Position numbers and translations under genes: made by a program
Part shown: positions 49,502 to 58,959 of the stretch, one piece after another
How the letters are laid out: each line of letters starts with the position of its first letter
How positions within the stretch are numbered: position 1 is the stretch's first letter
NCBI RefSeq assembly: GCF_002001205.1
Contig: NZ_MUNZ01000123.1
Span: 1 to 64,000, forward strand
Length of the DNA: 64,000 nt
Direction: 5' to 3'
DNA from: Hydrogenophaga sp. A37
Lineage (GTDB): Bacteria; Pseudomonadota; Gammaproteobacteria; Burkholderiales; Burkholderiaceae_C
Notes under the pieces: generated by a model
Seen by the model: the letters and a program-made list of their open reading frames with translations, nothing else
Told to the model about the DNA's origin: nothing
The model's database searches: none

Positions 49502-49613
49502 ACACGAACGGAGTTGGTCACCCCGGCCCATGCGGTGCCACCACGAAGTCACAAGACACACGAACGGAGTTGGCCGCCCCGTCCCATGCGGTGCCCCCAC
49601 GAAGTCAAGACAC
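49502..49613 (+). repeat. 56-bp tandem duplication in the boxB-boxA spacer
   Basis: Two adjacent copies (49502-49557 and 49558-49613) share ACACGAACGGAGTTGG at the start, CCCATGCGGTGCC in the centre and CACGAAGTC near the end, with a handful of substitutions and one small indel. Copy 1 also forms the right arm of the inverted repeat with 49440-49460. Confidence 0.8.
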
Positions 49614-49657
49614 GTCAGACAATAGAAGAACGCAAACAGGAAGCACGGAGACCCCAG

Positions 49658-50959
49658 ATGACCGCCACGACGCAAGCCGCTGTGATCAAGCAGCACCTGA
49701 TCGACCCTGAGATCTGCATCCGCTGCAACACCTGCGAAGCCATCTGCCCGGTGCAGGCCATCACGCACGACTCGCGCAACTACGTGGTCGATGCCGAAAA
49801 GTGCAACTGGTGCAACGACTGCATCTCGCCGTGCCCCACCGGCTCGATCGACAACTACCGCACCATGCCGCGCATCAAGGCCTATTCGCTGGCCGAGCAG
49901 CTCACCTGGGACAACCTGCCCGTCGAGCTGTCGGCCGCCGAGCGAGCGGCGCTGGCCGGCGATGCCGCCGGTGACGTGGTCCAAGCCGAGACCGAACCCG
50001 CAGCGCCTGCGCCGGTGGACCCCACCGGCCAGACCGCCTTCAACTCATCTCAATACGGCGCCACCACCCCGCCCTGGAGCGCCGCCCACGCCTACACCAA
50101 CCTCTACGGTCCCAAGGCCGCCGAGAAGACCGTGACCGCCACCGTCACCGGCAACGTGCGTGTCACCGAAGTCGGCAAACAGGCTGGCCACGACTACGAC
50201 ACCCACCACATCGTGCTCGACTTCGGCAGCATGCCCTTCCCCTTGCTCGAAGGCCAGAGCATCGGTATCGTGCCGCCCGGCACCGACGACCAAGGCCGGC
50301 CGCACCACGCCCGCCAGTACAGCATCGCCAGCCCGCGCAACGGCGAGCGCCCGGGCTACAACAACCTCTCGCTCACCATCAAGCGCGTGCTCGAAGACCA
50401 CGCCGGTCAGCCGGTGCGCGGCGTGGCCAGCAACTTCATGTGCGACCTGAAGGTGGGCGACACGGTGCAGGTCATCGGCCCGTTCGGCACCAGCTTCCTG
50501 ATGCCCAACCACCCCAAGTCCAGCATCGTGATGATCTGCACCGGCACCGGCAGCGCCCCCATGCGCGCCATGACCGAGTGGCGCCGCCGCCTGCGGGCCA
50601 GCGGCAAGTTCGAGGGTGGGAAATTGATGCTGTTCTTCGGCGCGCGCACGCAGGAAGAGCTGCCGTACTTCGGCCCGCTGCAAAGCCTGCCCAAAGACTT
50701 CATCGACAGCAACTTCACCTTCAGCCGCACGCCCGGCCAGCCCAAACGTTACGTGCAGGACGCGCTGCGCGAACGCGCCGCCGACCTGGTGCCGCTGCTG
50801 CAAGACCCCAACGCCTGCTTCTATGTCTGCGGCCTCAAGGCCATGGAAGAGGGTGTGGTGCTCGCCCTGCGCGACGTGGCCACGCAGGCGGGTCTGAACT
50901 GGGACAGCATCGGCCAGGCGCTCAAGCGCGAAGGCCGGCTGCACCTCGAAACCTACTGA
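49658..50959 (+). CDS. boxA: Benzoyl-CoA 2,3-epoxidase reductase subunit BoxA
   Basis: BoxA (433 residues), the NADPH-dependent iron-sulfur flavoprotein that feeds electrons to BoxB. The N-terminus has two [4Fe-4S] motifs, [12 protein letters not shown] and [12 protein letters not shown]. After a variable linker comes the ferredoxin-NADP-reductase module: the FAD-binding [12 protein letters not shown], the [13 protein letters not shown] nucleotide motif and the C-terminal [12 protein letters not shown] and HLETY. The ATG at 49658 has GGAG 7 bp upstream. The stop overlaps the convergent DUF1631 gene by 7 bp. Confidence 0.95.
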   Translation: MTATTQAAVIKQHLIDPEICIRCNTCEAICPVQAITHDSRNYVVDAEKCNWCNDCISPCPTGSIDNYRTMPRIKAYSLAEQLTWDNLPVELSAAERAALAGDAAGDVVQAETEPAAPAPVDPTGQTAFNSSQYGATTPPWSAAHAYTNLYGPKAAEKTVTATVTGNVRVTEVGKQAGHDYDTHHIVLDFGSMPFPLLEGQSIGIVPPGTDDQGRPHHARQYSIASPRNGERPGYNNLSLTIKRVLEDHAGQPVRGVASNFMCDLKVGDTVQVIGPFGTSFLMPNHPKSSIVMICTGTGSAPMRAMTEWRRRLRASGKFEGGKLMLFFGARTQEELPYFGPLQSLPKDFIDSNFTFSRTPGQPKRYVQDALRERAADLVPLLQDPNACFYVCGLKAMEEGVVLALRDVATQAGLNWDSIGQALKREGRLHLETY

Positions 50960-53379
50960 GCGTCGGCTGTCGCCTCGGCGGCTTCGGCCGTGAGCTGGCG
51001 CAGGGCCCGGTCCATCACCGGACGGGATTCGACCAGGCGCAGCCAGCGTTTGGCCATCAACTTTTCGCAGCTGCGTCGCGTCATCGTGTGCGCGCGGCCG
51101 CCATGGCTGGTGAACATGAACAGGCTGGCTTTCTGGCTGCTCCAGACCAACTGCGCACGCAGCCACTCGCCCCCTGAGTAGAGGTCGACCCAGCTTCCCG
51201 TCGTCAGGCGATTCAGCATGACCGACGTCGGATCGACCGACTCCGCAGCCGGCTCACCGTCTTCCAGGGCATCTGAGGTGGTGTCCGGGGCCTCGGCCGA
51301 TACGGTGCCGGTCAGCGGCATGGGTTGGCTGAAGCCGGCGCTGGCCATTTCGCGGGCGCCGATCCAGGGCTGCTCGGGCGATTTCGGTTTCTGCTGCTCC
51401 GGCGATGCCGGTGCCAGCAAGGTCTCCAGCACCTCCCGCCCCGCGGCGATCTCCGGGTCGATGGTGCCCGGAGCCAGGCCTTCCGCCCGGGCGCGCACCC
51501 GGCGCAGCAGCAGCACCGGCTCGTGCAGTTTGAGCAGGGCATCGAAGAAGGTCTGAGTTTCTTCCGGCGACTTGCCGAGGCTCTCCAGCCCCTGGCGCAG
51601 AGACATCAGCATGCCTGGCACGATCTGGAACAGCTGGTTGGGCTTGCGCAGGGTCACCTGGCTTTGGGTGCTCCACAGCAGTTGAGCAATGACCTTGCGG
51701 TAGCCCAGCGGGTCCGGTCCGCCATCGGGATGGCGCAGCTCCGCCGAGGCAATCACCAGCGACCACGATCCGTACAGGAAGTCGAGCACGATGCCCGGTG
51801 CGTTGTAAATATCCGGGCGGTGGCTGATTTCCCAGGCGATCTGATCGGCCCGCGCTTGGCGCTGCTCGGCGTGGTTCAGGGCGTCCAGCTGCTGCTGTTG
51901 ACGGGGCTCTTCCGCCTGGTCGTCGTTCGCCCAGCGTGCCGTCAGATCGGCCAGGGCCAGCTCGAACGGCCCGGCGTCGGGTGACCCGCTGTCGTTGAGC
52001 GAACGCACCTGCTGGCGCACCGGCTCGAAAAATGCCGCGAACCCCGGTGAGAACTCGTCGTTGTAGCGAAAGCTGCGCTGTGCGACCCCTTCGATCCACA
52101 GCCGCGCCGGGTGGTCGCTGCGGGCGAAGTAGCGCGGTTCCGCCAGGGCCAGGCGCAGCAGCGCGGGCTCCAGCGCCACCACCGCCTCGCGCACCGGCGC
52201 CAACAGCAGCGGATCGCCAGCCACCTGGCCCACCAGCTTGCGGACCACGTCCAGGCCGACCGCCTGCGACACCTTGTCGGCCTGGTGCTTGAGCTCCAGC
52301 AGAACCCGGGAGCGTTCGTGCGGTGCGGCGTAGTCGCCCCATTGGCCGGCGTCCAGCGGCGAGGCGACATCGACCTGTCGCGTGGGCCTGTCGACCACCG
52401 GCATGTCGCGGTAGCGCAGGCGTTCTTCTTCCAGTTCCGCGGCGTCGGGCGAGGGCAGCCGCGCCAGGAGGTCGACGTGGTGCAGCTCCTGACGGACCTG
52501 CTCGAAGAAGGTGTTGTCAAGCCGGTGGTCGAACACACCCTGTTCACCATCCATGAAGGCCTGCAGCACCTCGTGCTGCAGGAGCGTCTGGGGGCGCGCC
52601 AGGTCCTTCATGCGCAACGACATCGGCTGCGGCGGCGCTTCGCCAGCGGGCGCCAGGCCCATGCCCGCGCTGGCTTCGCCGGTCCGGCCCTCTTCCAGCC
52701 AGCCCCGGGTGGACTGGTGGGTGCCGGCAGGGGTGTCCGCCACCAGCCGGATGCGGTAGCCCGCCTCCTGCACCCTGGCCTGCTGCAACAGCAGAGCGAT
52801 CTGCCCGTAGAGCTGACCGAGTTCGCGGGCCAGCGGAGCGGCCATCTTCTGCATCCACAGGCTGCGCAGCTGCGGGTCGGGCTCGCGCTCGCTCATCTGG
52901 TCGCGCAGCACCCGCACGAACACCGAGGGCCGCAGCGGGTTCTTTTCGGCGTGCACCGTCTCCAGCCCGATCAACGAGCTCATGCGGGCATCGACCATGG
53001 ACAGCGCCTGTTCCACCACCGGCATCAGCTCCTGCAGCATGCGAGCCGACGCCAGCGACTCGTTGACCGAACTGTCTTCCACCAGCGCCAGCAGCGACGA
53101 GTCGGACATCTTGGCCAGTGAGGAGGTCGGCCCTTCGTGGCCCGCGTGTTGAAACGCCTGCTGCAAGCGCTGCGGGAACTGCGAGACGAGGAGGGTGCGC
53201 TGGCGCTCCAGGCTCCACCAGGCACGGGAAATCAGATCGCGCTGGACGACCTCGCGGCTCTGGTTTTCGGCCTCCTGCAGGCTTTCTACCGTCGCGGTCA
53301 GGCTGCGCCCGAGCAGGCCAGGGGCCTCCCTGAGCACCCGATCGAAACATTGATCGAGCAGCGACGGGTCTGAAGACAT
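50953..53379 (-). CDS. DUF1631 family protein
   Basis: An 808-residue soluble, mostly helical protein. It resembles the DUF1631 family of beta- and gammaproteobacteria, recognised from the C-terminal [20 protein letters not shown] and [14 protein letters not shown] segments and the N-terminal [15 protein letters not shown] low-complexity linker rich in Pro, Glu and Ala (about residues 640-720) separates the main helical part from that C-terminal small beta-like domain. No catalytic motif is visible and no function is established. It stands divergent from the DUF3305 gene across 144 bp. Confidence 0.75.
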   Translation of the reverse strand: MSSDPSLLDQCFDRVLREAPGLLGRSLTATVESLQEAENQSREVVQRDLISRAWWSLERQRTLLVSQFPQRLQQAFQHAGHEGPTSSLAKMSDSSLLALVEDSSVNESLASARMLQELMPVVEQALSMVDARMSSLIGLETVHAEKNPLRPSVFVRVLRDQMSEREPDPQLRSLWMQKMAAPLARELGQLYGQIALLLQQARVQEAGYRIRLVADTPAGTHQSTRGWLEEGRTGEASAGMGLAPAGEAPPQPMSLRMKDLARPQTLLQHEVLQAFMDGEQGVFDHRLDNTFFEQVRQELHHVDLLARLPSPDAAELEEERLRYRDMPVVDRPTRQVDVASPLDAGQWGDYAAPHERSRVLLELKHQADKVSQAVGLDVVRKLVGQVAGDPLLLAPVREAVVALEPALLRLALAEPRYFARSDHPARLWIEGVAQRSFRYNDEFSPGFAAFFEPVRQQVRSLNDSGSPDAGPFELALADLTARWANDDQAEEPRQQQQLDALNHAEQRQARADQIAWEISHRPDIYNAPGIVLDFLYGSWSLVIASAELRHPDGGPDPLGYRKVIAQLLWSTQSQVTLRKPNQLFQIVPGMLMSLRQGLESLGKSPEETQTFFDALLKLHEPVLLLRRVRARAEGLAPGTIDPEIAAGREVLETLLAPASPEQQKPKSPEQPWIGAREMASAGFSQPMPLTGTVSAEAPDTTSDALEDGEPAAESVDPTSVMLNRLTTGSWVDLYSGGEWLRAQLVWSSQKASLFMFTSHGGRAHTMTRRSCEKLMAKRWLRLVESRPVMDRALRQLTAEAAEATADAQ

Positions 53380-53523
53380 GGACGTGGTTGGGCGGTTGGG
53401 GCTGGAAAGATGTGCGAAATATCACACAGGTTACACCGTGGCGGGGCACACCGGTACTGTCAATCGGGTCACTCACACTCCAGATGAAACCGTCCGTCGC
53501 CTTGGCGTACAGTCCCCCCACTT

Positions 53524-54186
53524 ATGCAAGCCGAAGCACACATGTTTCCCACCACCTCTGGCCGTCCCGTGCTGTCGGTGGACGTGGTGATGCGGCGAGA
53601 GCCCGTCACCGGACCGATGGCGCGCTGGCAGTCCTGGCGCTGGGTGTTGGCCGACGTCCTGCCGACCGGGGAACCGTTTGAAGAGGCTGTCGGCGCGCCG
53701 CAGCCGGTGGCCGCCGCAGCGCAGGAAGTGCAGCCGCTGCTGCCTGGTGCGGTGTCGGTGGATGGCGCCGGGTACTGGCTGTACCCTGGCCTGCGGGTGA
53801 CGCTGTACCGCGACGACGTTGAAGGCCTGTTCCTCAACCTCTCCAGCCCCTCGCCCTGCTTCTGGGTGTTTTGGCGCGCTGATGAGGCGCATCTGCTGGG
53901 CGACGAGCCCATGGCCGTGCCGCAGATCGTGACCCTCAGCTACCACGACGCGGGCCGCTGGCTCGACGCCCAGGAAAAGGTGGACCAGGTGCCCGCGCCC
54001 GAGGCGGTGGTGGACTGGCTCAGGGCGTTCGTGGACCAGCACCACCGGGCCGAGCCCAAGCGCCGCCAGCGCCCCGCCAGCTTCAAAACGCTGACCGACC
54101 GCTTCGGCCAACCCGCCCGCGTGAGCACCGACAAGGCGGTTCGCGGCGGCGGCGGTTCAGGCCCGCGCGAAGGGGGTGGGGCATGA
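53524..54186 (+). CDS. DUF3305 family protein, formate dehydrogenase accessory locus
   Basis: A 220-residue protein resembling DUF3305, a family found beside DUF3306, poly-FeS and TorD-like genes of periplasmic formate dehydrogenases. Key stretches are VVMRREPVTGPMARWQSWRW, YWLYPGLRVTLYRDDVEGLFLNL (hallmark LYRDDVEGLFLNL) and FWVFWRAD. No signal peptide or metal motif is seen. An alternative ATG lies at 53542; neither start has a strong ribosome-binding site. It overlaps the next gene by 4 bp and is the first gene of a five-gene coupled unit. Function unknown. Confidence 0.8.
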   Translation: MQAEAHMFPTTSGRPVLSVDVVMRREPVTGPMARWQSWRWVLADVLPTGEPFEEAVGAPQPVAAAAQEVQPLLPGAVSVDGAGYWLYPGLRVTLYRDDVEGLFLNLSSPSPCFWVFWRADEAHLLGDEPMAVPQIVTLSYHDAGRWLDAQEKVDQVPAPEAVVDWLRAFVDQHHRAEPKRRQRPASFKTLTDRFGQPARVSTDKAVRGGGGSGPREGGGA

Positions 54187-54983
54187 CGCTTCGCATCGGC
54201 ATCAGCGCGCGCCTGCTGCACGAGCCGCCTCCCGGGCTGGGTCTGCCGCAAAAGCGCCTGCAGTTCTTGGAGAGCTCCATGGCGCACTGGGTCATGGCCC
54301 ACGGCGCGATCGCGCTCATGGTGCCCTTCGTGGACGAAGACAGTCCGCACCTGGCCAAGCGCGTGCCCATCGGCGAAGTGGTCGACTTGCTCGATGGCCT
54401 GGTGCTTCAGGGCGGCATCGACGTCTGCCCCGAAACCTATGGTGACCAGCTGCTGCAACCCGCATGGGCCGGTGACCCGATCCGCGACCGCTACGAGCTG
54501 GCGCTGCTGTGCGGCTTCATCGAGGCGCGCAAGCCCGTGCTGGGCATTTGCCGCGGCGCCCAGCTCATCAACGTGTACCACGGCGGCACCCTGGTGCAAG
54601 ACATCCCATCGCAGCGCCAGAGCCCGGTGCAGCATCAGGACCTGACCCATTACGACCGCCTGCAGCACGAGGTGCAGTTTGAACCCGGCCTGCTGCTCGA
54701 CCGGCTGTACGGTCCCGCCTTGCACCGCGTGACCAGCATCCACCACCAGTGCGTGGACCGCCTGGGCGAAGGCCTGGTGGTCGAGGCGCTGTGCCCGCAG
54801 GACGGTGTGATCGAGGCCATCCGCGCCACCGGACCGGGCTTTGTGCTGGGTCTGCAATGGCACCCCGAATTCCACCTGCTGCCGATCGAAGCGCGGCAGG
54901 GCCTGATCGACAGCGGCCCGGTGATGGAGGCCTTTCTGCAGGCCACGCGCGAGCGAGCCGACCGAATGCGCAAGCTGCCATGA
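54183..54983 (+). CDS. Class I glutamine amidotransferase-like hydrolase (PuuD family)
   Basis: A 266-residue protein of the gamma-glutamyl-gamma-aminobutyrate hydrolase/peptidase C26 family. The nucleophile elbow GICRGAQLINVYHGGTL (Cys123) and the catalytic His227 and Glu229 in GLQWHPEF are intact, so it should be an active hydrolase. It overlaps DUF3305 by 4 bp and DUF3306 by 4 bp, so it belongs to the same operon. No polyamine or GABA genes are near, so the canonical PuuD substrate is doubtful; a job in cofactor or subunit maturation is speculation. Confidence 0.87.
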   Translation: MTLRIGISARLLHEPPPGLGLPQKRLQFLESSMAHWVMAHGAIALMVPFVDEDSPHLAKRVPIGEVVDLLDGLVLQGGIDVCPETYGDQLLQPAWAGDPIRDRYELALLCGFIEARKPVLGICRGAQLINVYHGGTLVQDIPSQRQSPVQHQDLTHYDRLQHEVQFEPGLLLDRLYGPALHRVTSIHHQCVDRLGEGLVVEALCPQDGVIEAIRATGPGFVLGLQWHPEFHLLPIEARQGLIDSGPVMEAFLQATRERADRMRKLP

Positions 54984-55606
54984 GCGCCTCTGACGACAGC
55001 TTCTTCTCGCGCTGGTCGCGCCGCAAGGCGTTGGTACGCAGCGGCGAAGTGGTGGCCGAACCCGTGCCCCCTGTGCCTGCCGTGGCCGTGGCGGAGCCCG
55101 CCGCTGTGCCGGTGGCGTCCGACGCACCGGTGGTCGAAACCGCGCCACCCCCGCCCACGCTCGAAGACACGCTGGCCCTCACCCCCGCATCCGACTTCAG
55201 CCGCTTCGTGGCCAAGGGCGTGTCGCCCGAGGTGCGCAACGCCGCCGTGAAGAAATTGTTCGCCGACCCGCACTTCAACGTGATGGACGGGCTCGACATC
55301 TACATCGACGACTACTCCAAGCCCAGCCCACTGTCGGCCGCCGACATGGCGAAGATGGTCAGCGCCCAGTTCCTGAAACTGGTGGACGACCCCGAAGACA
55401 AAAACAAGAAGCCGCTGGCGGCAGGTCCAGCCGCAGGACCCGAAGCCGCCGCTTCGGCCATCAGCGCCGAACCGTTGCCAGCCACCGAAGACACTCGCGC
55501 ACTAGACGCGGCAGAACCCGAAGAGACCCACGATGACCACGCTGATCTGCAACTGCAACCAGACCATGCCCCTGGACCCCAAGGCCCTGGGCCAGGGGCT
55601 GGATGA
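54980..55606 (+). CDS. DUF3306 family protein
   Basis: A 208-residue protein with a Pro/Ala/Val-rich linker near the N-terminus and the DUF3306 core FFSRWSRRKA...DFSRFVAKGVSPEVRNAAVKKLFADPHFNVMDGLDIYIDDYSKP, quoted here by its hallmarks SRWSRRK, DFSRF and LDIYIDDY. The family accompanies formate dehydrogenase genes; function unknown. It starts 4 bp inside the amidotransferase gene. Its 3' end overlaps the next gene by 74 bp in another frame, where it encodes a low-complexity tail. Confidence 0.8.
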   Translation: MSASDDSFFSRWSRRKALVRSGEVVAEPVPPVPAVAVAEPAAVPVASDAPVVETAPPPPTLEDTLALTPASDFSRFVAKGVSPEVRNAAVKKLFADPHFNVMDGLDIYIDDYSKPSPLSAADMAKMVSAQFLKLVDDPEDKNKKPLAAGPAAGPEAAASAISAEPLPATEDTRALDAAEPEETHDDHADLQLQPDHAPGPQGPGPGAG

Positions 55607-57647
55607 AGATCTGACGCTGCACACCACGCTGTGCCGCCGCGACGCCCCCGCCTTCCAGAAAGCCACCCGCAACGCCGATGAACTGGTGGTGGCCTGCACG
55701 CAGGAAAGCCGGTTGTTCTCCGAGCTGTCCGAGCAGACCGAAGGCGCCGTGTCGCTGCAGGCGCGCCCGATCCGGTTCGTGAACATCCGCGAGACCGGCG
55801 GCTGGGGCCGTGAGGCTGCGATGGCCACGCCCAAGATCGCGGCCCTGCTCGCCGCCGCGCGCCTGCCCGAGGCCGAGCCGGTGCCCACCGTCACCTACAC
55901 CAGCGAAGGTCGCCTGCTCATCATCGGTCCGCTGGAGCGCGCCGAAGCCATGGCCGCGCTGGTGAACGACGCGCTCGACGTGACCCTGCTCGCCACCGGC
56001 GGCAGCGGCATGCAGGCGCGCCAGTACCCGGTGCTCGCCGGGCAGTTGCAGAGCCTGCGCGGCTGGCTCGGCGCGTTCGACGTGGTGGTCAGCGCCAGCA
56101 ACCCCATCGACCTCGACCTTTGCACCCGCTGCAACGCCTGCGTGGCCGCCTGCCCCGAAGGCGCCATCGGGCTCGATTACCAGGTGGACCTGTCGCTCTG
56201 CCAATCGCACCGCGCCTGCGTCAAGGCCTGCGAGGCCGTGGGTGCCATCAACTTCCAGCGCGATGCGCAGGAACGAGAAGAAAAGTTCGACCTCGTGCTC
56301 GACCTGCGAGCCGCGCCGGGCTTCACCCAGCACGCGCTGCCACAGGGTTATGTGCACCTGCCGCCGTCGGCCGACACGCTGGCACAGGTGCGTGCCGTCA
56401 CGCAACTTCGTGAGCTGGTCGGCGAGTTCGAGAAGCCGAAGTTCTTTACCTACAAACAAAAAATCTGCGCCCACGGCCGCAACCAGAGCGTGGGCTGCAA
56501 CGCCTGTGTGGACGTGTGCTCGGCCTCGGCGATTTCAAGCGACCTGAAAAGAAACCAGATCGTCGTCAACCCCAACCTCTGCGTGGGCTGCGGCACCTGC
56601 ACCACCGTCTGCCCCACCGGCGCGCTGAGCTACGCCTACCCGCGCGCCAGCGAGCAGGGCGTCAAGCTGCGCACCCTGCTGGCCACCTACGCCAGGGCCG
56701 GCGGCAAGGACGCCGCCCTGCTGCTGCACAGCCAGGAAGCCGGCGCGGCACTGGTGAACGACCTCGGGCGTTTGGCCCAGCTGGACAAGACCGTGCGCGG
56801 TGTGCCCGCCCGCGTGATCCCGCTGCCGCTGTGGCACACCGCTTCCACCGGCATCGACCTCTGGCTCACCGCCTTTGCCTACGGCGCGCGCCAGGTCTGG
56901 GTGCTGATGACCGGCGAAGAAGCGCCGCAGTACCACGCGGCCCTGCGCGAGCAGATGGCCGTGGCCGAATCCATCGTGCAGGCGCTGGGCTACAGCGGCC
57001 GTCACTTCAAGCTCATCGAAGTGCGCGACGCACGCGACCTGCCGGTGCTCGACGCCGAGCTGGGAGAAGCACCCGCGCAAGGCGTCACCAAGGCCGCCAG
57101 CTTCGCGGTGCAGCCCGAAAAACGCGCCACGCTCGACCTCGCGCTGGACCACCTGCTGCAAGACAGCGCCAGCCGCGCCACGCGCACGAAAGAGGTCGCC
57201 ATCGCGCTGCCCGCGGCCTCGCCCTTCGGCAGCCTCAACGTCAACCGCGACACCTGCACCCTGTGCCTGAGCTGCGTCAGTGCCTGCCCTGCCAGCGCGC
57301 TGCAAGACAACGCCGAACGCCCGCAACTGCGCTTCATCGAAAAGAACTGCGTGCAGTGCGGCCTGTGCGCCACCACCTGCCCCGAGAACGCCATCACCCT
57401 GCAGCCGCGCCTGCTGCTCAGCGAAGAGCGCCGCCAGCCGCGCGTGCTCAACGAAGCGTTGCCCTACCAGTGCATCCGCTGCAGCAAGCCCTTCGGCACG
57501 CTCAAGGGCATCGAGGTCATGCTCGCCAAACTCGGCGGCCACGCCATGTTCCAGGGCGAGGCGCTGGAGCGCCTGAAGATGTGTGGCGACTGCCGCGTGG
57601 TGGACATCTATTCGAACCCGGGCGAAACCAAGATCACCGATCTTTGA
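55533..57647 (+). CDS. Poly-[4Fe-4S] ferredoxin-like protein of the formate dehydrogenase locus
   Basis: A 704-residue protein with several [4Fe-4S] motifs in pairs: CTRCNACVAACP with CQSHRACVKAC; CNACVDVC with CVGCGTCTTVCP; CTLCLSCVSACP with CVQCGLCATTCP. A C-terminal cysteine group (CIRCSKPFG ... MCGDCR) resembles a zinc ribbon. No signal peptide is seen, so it is presumably cytoplasmic and could pass electrons to or from formate dehydrogenase or its maturation machinery. The ATG at 55533 lies inside DUF3306. TorD-like chaperone follows 28 bp after its stop. Confidence 0.85.
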   Translation: MTTLICNCNQTMPLDPKALGQGLDEDLTLHTTLCRRDAPAFQKATRNADELVVACTQESRLFSELSEQTEGAVSLQARPIRFVNIRETGGWGREAAMATPKIAALLAAARLPEAEPVPTVTYTSEGRLLIIGPLERAEAMAALVNDALDVTLLATGGSGMQARQYPVLAGQLQSLRGWLGAFDVVVSASNPIDLDLCTRCNACVAACPEGAIGLDYQVDLSLCQSHRACVKACEAVGAINFQRDAQEREEKFDLVLDLRAAPGFTQHALPQGYVHLPPSADTLAQVRAVTQLRELVGEFEKPKFFTYKQKICAHGRNQSVGCNACVDVCSASAISSDLKRNQIVVNPNLCVGCGTCTTVCPTGALSYAYPRASEQGVKLRTLLATYARAGGKDAALLLHSQEAGAALVNDLGRLAQLDKTVRGVPARVIPLPLWHTASTGIDLWLTAFAYGARQVWVLMTGEEAPQYHAALREQMAVAESIVQALGYSGRHFKLIEVRDARDLPVLDAELGEAPAQGVTKAASFAVQPEKRATLDLALDHLLQDSASRATRTKEVAIALPAASPFGSLNVNRDTCTLCLSCVSACPASALQDNAERPQLRFIEKNCVQCGLCATTCPENAITLQPRLLLSEERRQPRVLNEALPYQCIRCSKPFGTLKGIEVMLAKLGGHAMFQGEALERLKMCGDCRVVDIYSNPGETKITDL

Positions 57648-57675
57648 AGCCCTTTAGCGATTGCACGAAGCTGCC

Positions 57676-58293
57676 ATGAACGATTCCATCCCCGTGTCTT
57701 CCGCCCTCGACGAAGAAACCGCCCGCGCCGAGGTGTACGGCCTGCTGGCCGCGCTGTTCTACGCGCCGCCCAGCCCCGATCTGCTGGCCCAGCTGCGTGT
57801 GGCCGTGACCGAAGCGCCGGCAGCCGGTGGCTTTCTCGAAGAGCCCTGGCGCCAGTTCGTGGGCACGGTGCGCGAGCTGAGCGATCCGCAGGTGGCCGCC
57901 GAGTACAACGCCCTGTTCGGCGGCGTCGGCAAGCCCGAGCTCTACCTGTTCGGCTCCTGGTACCTCAGCGGCTTCCTCAACGAAAAGCCCCTGGCCGCGC
58001 TGCGCGGCGACCTCGCCGCCCTGGGGCTGTCGCGCGACGAGTCGATGACCGAAACCGAAGACCACTTCGCTTGCGTCTGCGAAGTCATGCGCTACCTGAT
58101 CGCTGGCGACGACATGGAAGTCGCCAACCTCACCCAACAGCAAAAATTCTTCAGCGCCCACGTGTTGACCTGGGCGCCCGCGATGTGCGAGGCCATCGCC
58201 GCCCACCCCAAGGCAAAGTTCTATGCAGCGCTGGCGGCGTTCACGGTGGCGTTCATCAGTGTGGAGACACAGGGGTTTGATTTGATGGTGTGA
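57676..58293 (+). CDS. TorD/DmsD family molybdoenzyme chaperone
   Basis: A 205-residue helical protein of the TorD family, which holds Tat signal peptides and assists molybdenum-cofactor insertion. Typical stretches are EVYGLLAALFYAPPS, VAAEYNALFGGVGKPELYLFGSWYLSGFL (hallmark YNALFGG...LYLFGSWYLSGF) and EDHFACVCEVMRYLI. The presumed client is the formate dehydrogenase alpha subunit at 63469, whose Tat signal is visible. The ATG at 57676 is preferred over a TTG at 57661. Last gene of the accessory unit before the Fic gene. Confidence 0.88.
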   Translation: MNDSIPVSSALDEETARAEVYGLLAALFYAPPSPDLLAQLRVAVTEAPAAGGFLEEPWRQFVGTVRELSDPQVAAEYNALFGGVGKPELYLFGSWYLSGFLNEKPLAALRGDLAALGLSRDESMTETEDHFACVCEVMRYLIAGDDMEVANLTQQQKFFSAHVLTWAPAMCEAIAAHPKAKFYAALAAFTVAFISVETQGFDLMV

Positions 58294-58314
58294 AGGGGCT
58301 ACGCTTTCGGTTCA

Positions 58315-58959
58315 ATGACCAATCGCTACCAAACCACTGGGGCCGAAGGCGAGTTCGAGCCCGGCTCGAACGGACAGGTGCTGCGCAACCTGGTGGGCAT
58401 CACCTCGCCCGCTGATATGGACGAATTGGAGTTGCGGCTGCTGGGCGAGCTGTACGACGAGGTGTTGCTGCAGGACTTCCCCGATCGGGCGCTCACCGTC
58501 GAAGACCTCAAGCGCTGGCACCACCAGTGGCTCGGTAACGTGTACCCCTGGGCGGGGCAGGAGCGTTCGGTGAATTTGGGCAAAGGTGGCTTTCAATTCG
58601 CCACTGCCGGGCTGCTGCCGGGCCTGCTCGGGGATTTTGAGCGGGAATGTCTGGCGAGGTGGACACCCTGCGGGCAACTCGCCCCCGCCGAGTTGGTGAA
58701 CGCCATCGCGGTGACCCATGTGGAACTGGTCTTGATTCATCCGTTTCGCGAGGGCAACGGGCGCTTGGCCCGTTTGCTGGCCGATGTGATGGTCGTGCAG
58801 GCAGGCCATGAGCCCATGGACTACAGCAGTTGGGAGCAGCGCAAGCCGGCGTACATCGGCGCTATTCACGCCGGGTTGTCGGGCGACTACAACCCCATGG
58901 GCCAGTTCGTGGTCGAAGCCCTGGCCGCAGGCGATGCCAGCCTCAGCGGGCCAGCTTGA
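58315..58959 (+). CDS. Fic domain protein (predicted AMPylase)
   Basis: A 214-residue Fic protein. The active-site motif is complete: HPFREGNGRLAR with His142. The target-binding flap GGFQFATAG is also present. The N-terminus NRYQTTGAEGEFEPGSNGQV contains a sequence fitting the autoinhibitory pattern [S/T]xxxE[G/N] (Thr7 to Gly12), though whether it blocks the active site cannot be judged. It is 21 bp behind the torD-like gene on the same strand. It could be a toxin-like AMP-transferase; the partner or target is unknown. A small opposite-strand ORF overlaps its 3' end. Confidence 0.88.
   Translation: MTNRYQTTGAEGEFEPGSNGQVLRNLVGITSPADMDELELRLLGELYDEVLLQDFPDRALTVEDLKRWHHQWLGNVYPWAGQERSVNLGKGGFQFATAGLLPGLLGDFERECLARWTPCGQLAPAELVNAIAVTHVELVLIHPFREGNGRLARLLADVMVVQAGHEPMDYSSWEQRKPAYIGAIHAGLSGDYNPMGQFVVEALAAGDASLSGPA

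Larger units (their letters stand above)
49260..49657. other. Repeat-rich spacer between boxB and boxA
   Basis: A 398-bp gap with no plausible gene of its own. It holds dispersed repeat copy C (49262-49375), a long imperfect inverted repeat (arms 49440-49460 and 49513-49533), a GCCGGCC/GGCCGGC hairpin (about 49481-49497), a 56-bp tandem duplication (49502-49613) and the boxA ribosome-binding site (GGAG at 49647-49650). No TGCA operator pair is present, so boxA depends on read-through or an unseen promoter. Confidence 0.75.

Noticed and set aside
49502-49613. CRISPR-like repeat
   Set aside because: Only two copies, 56 bp each and directly adjacent without spacers; no cas genes in the window.
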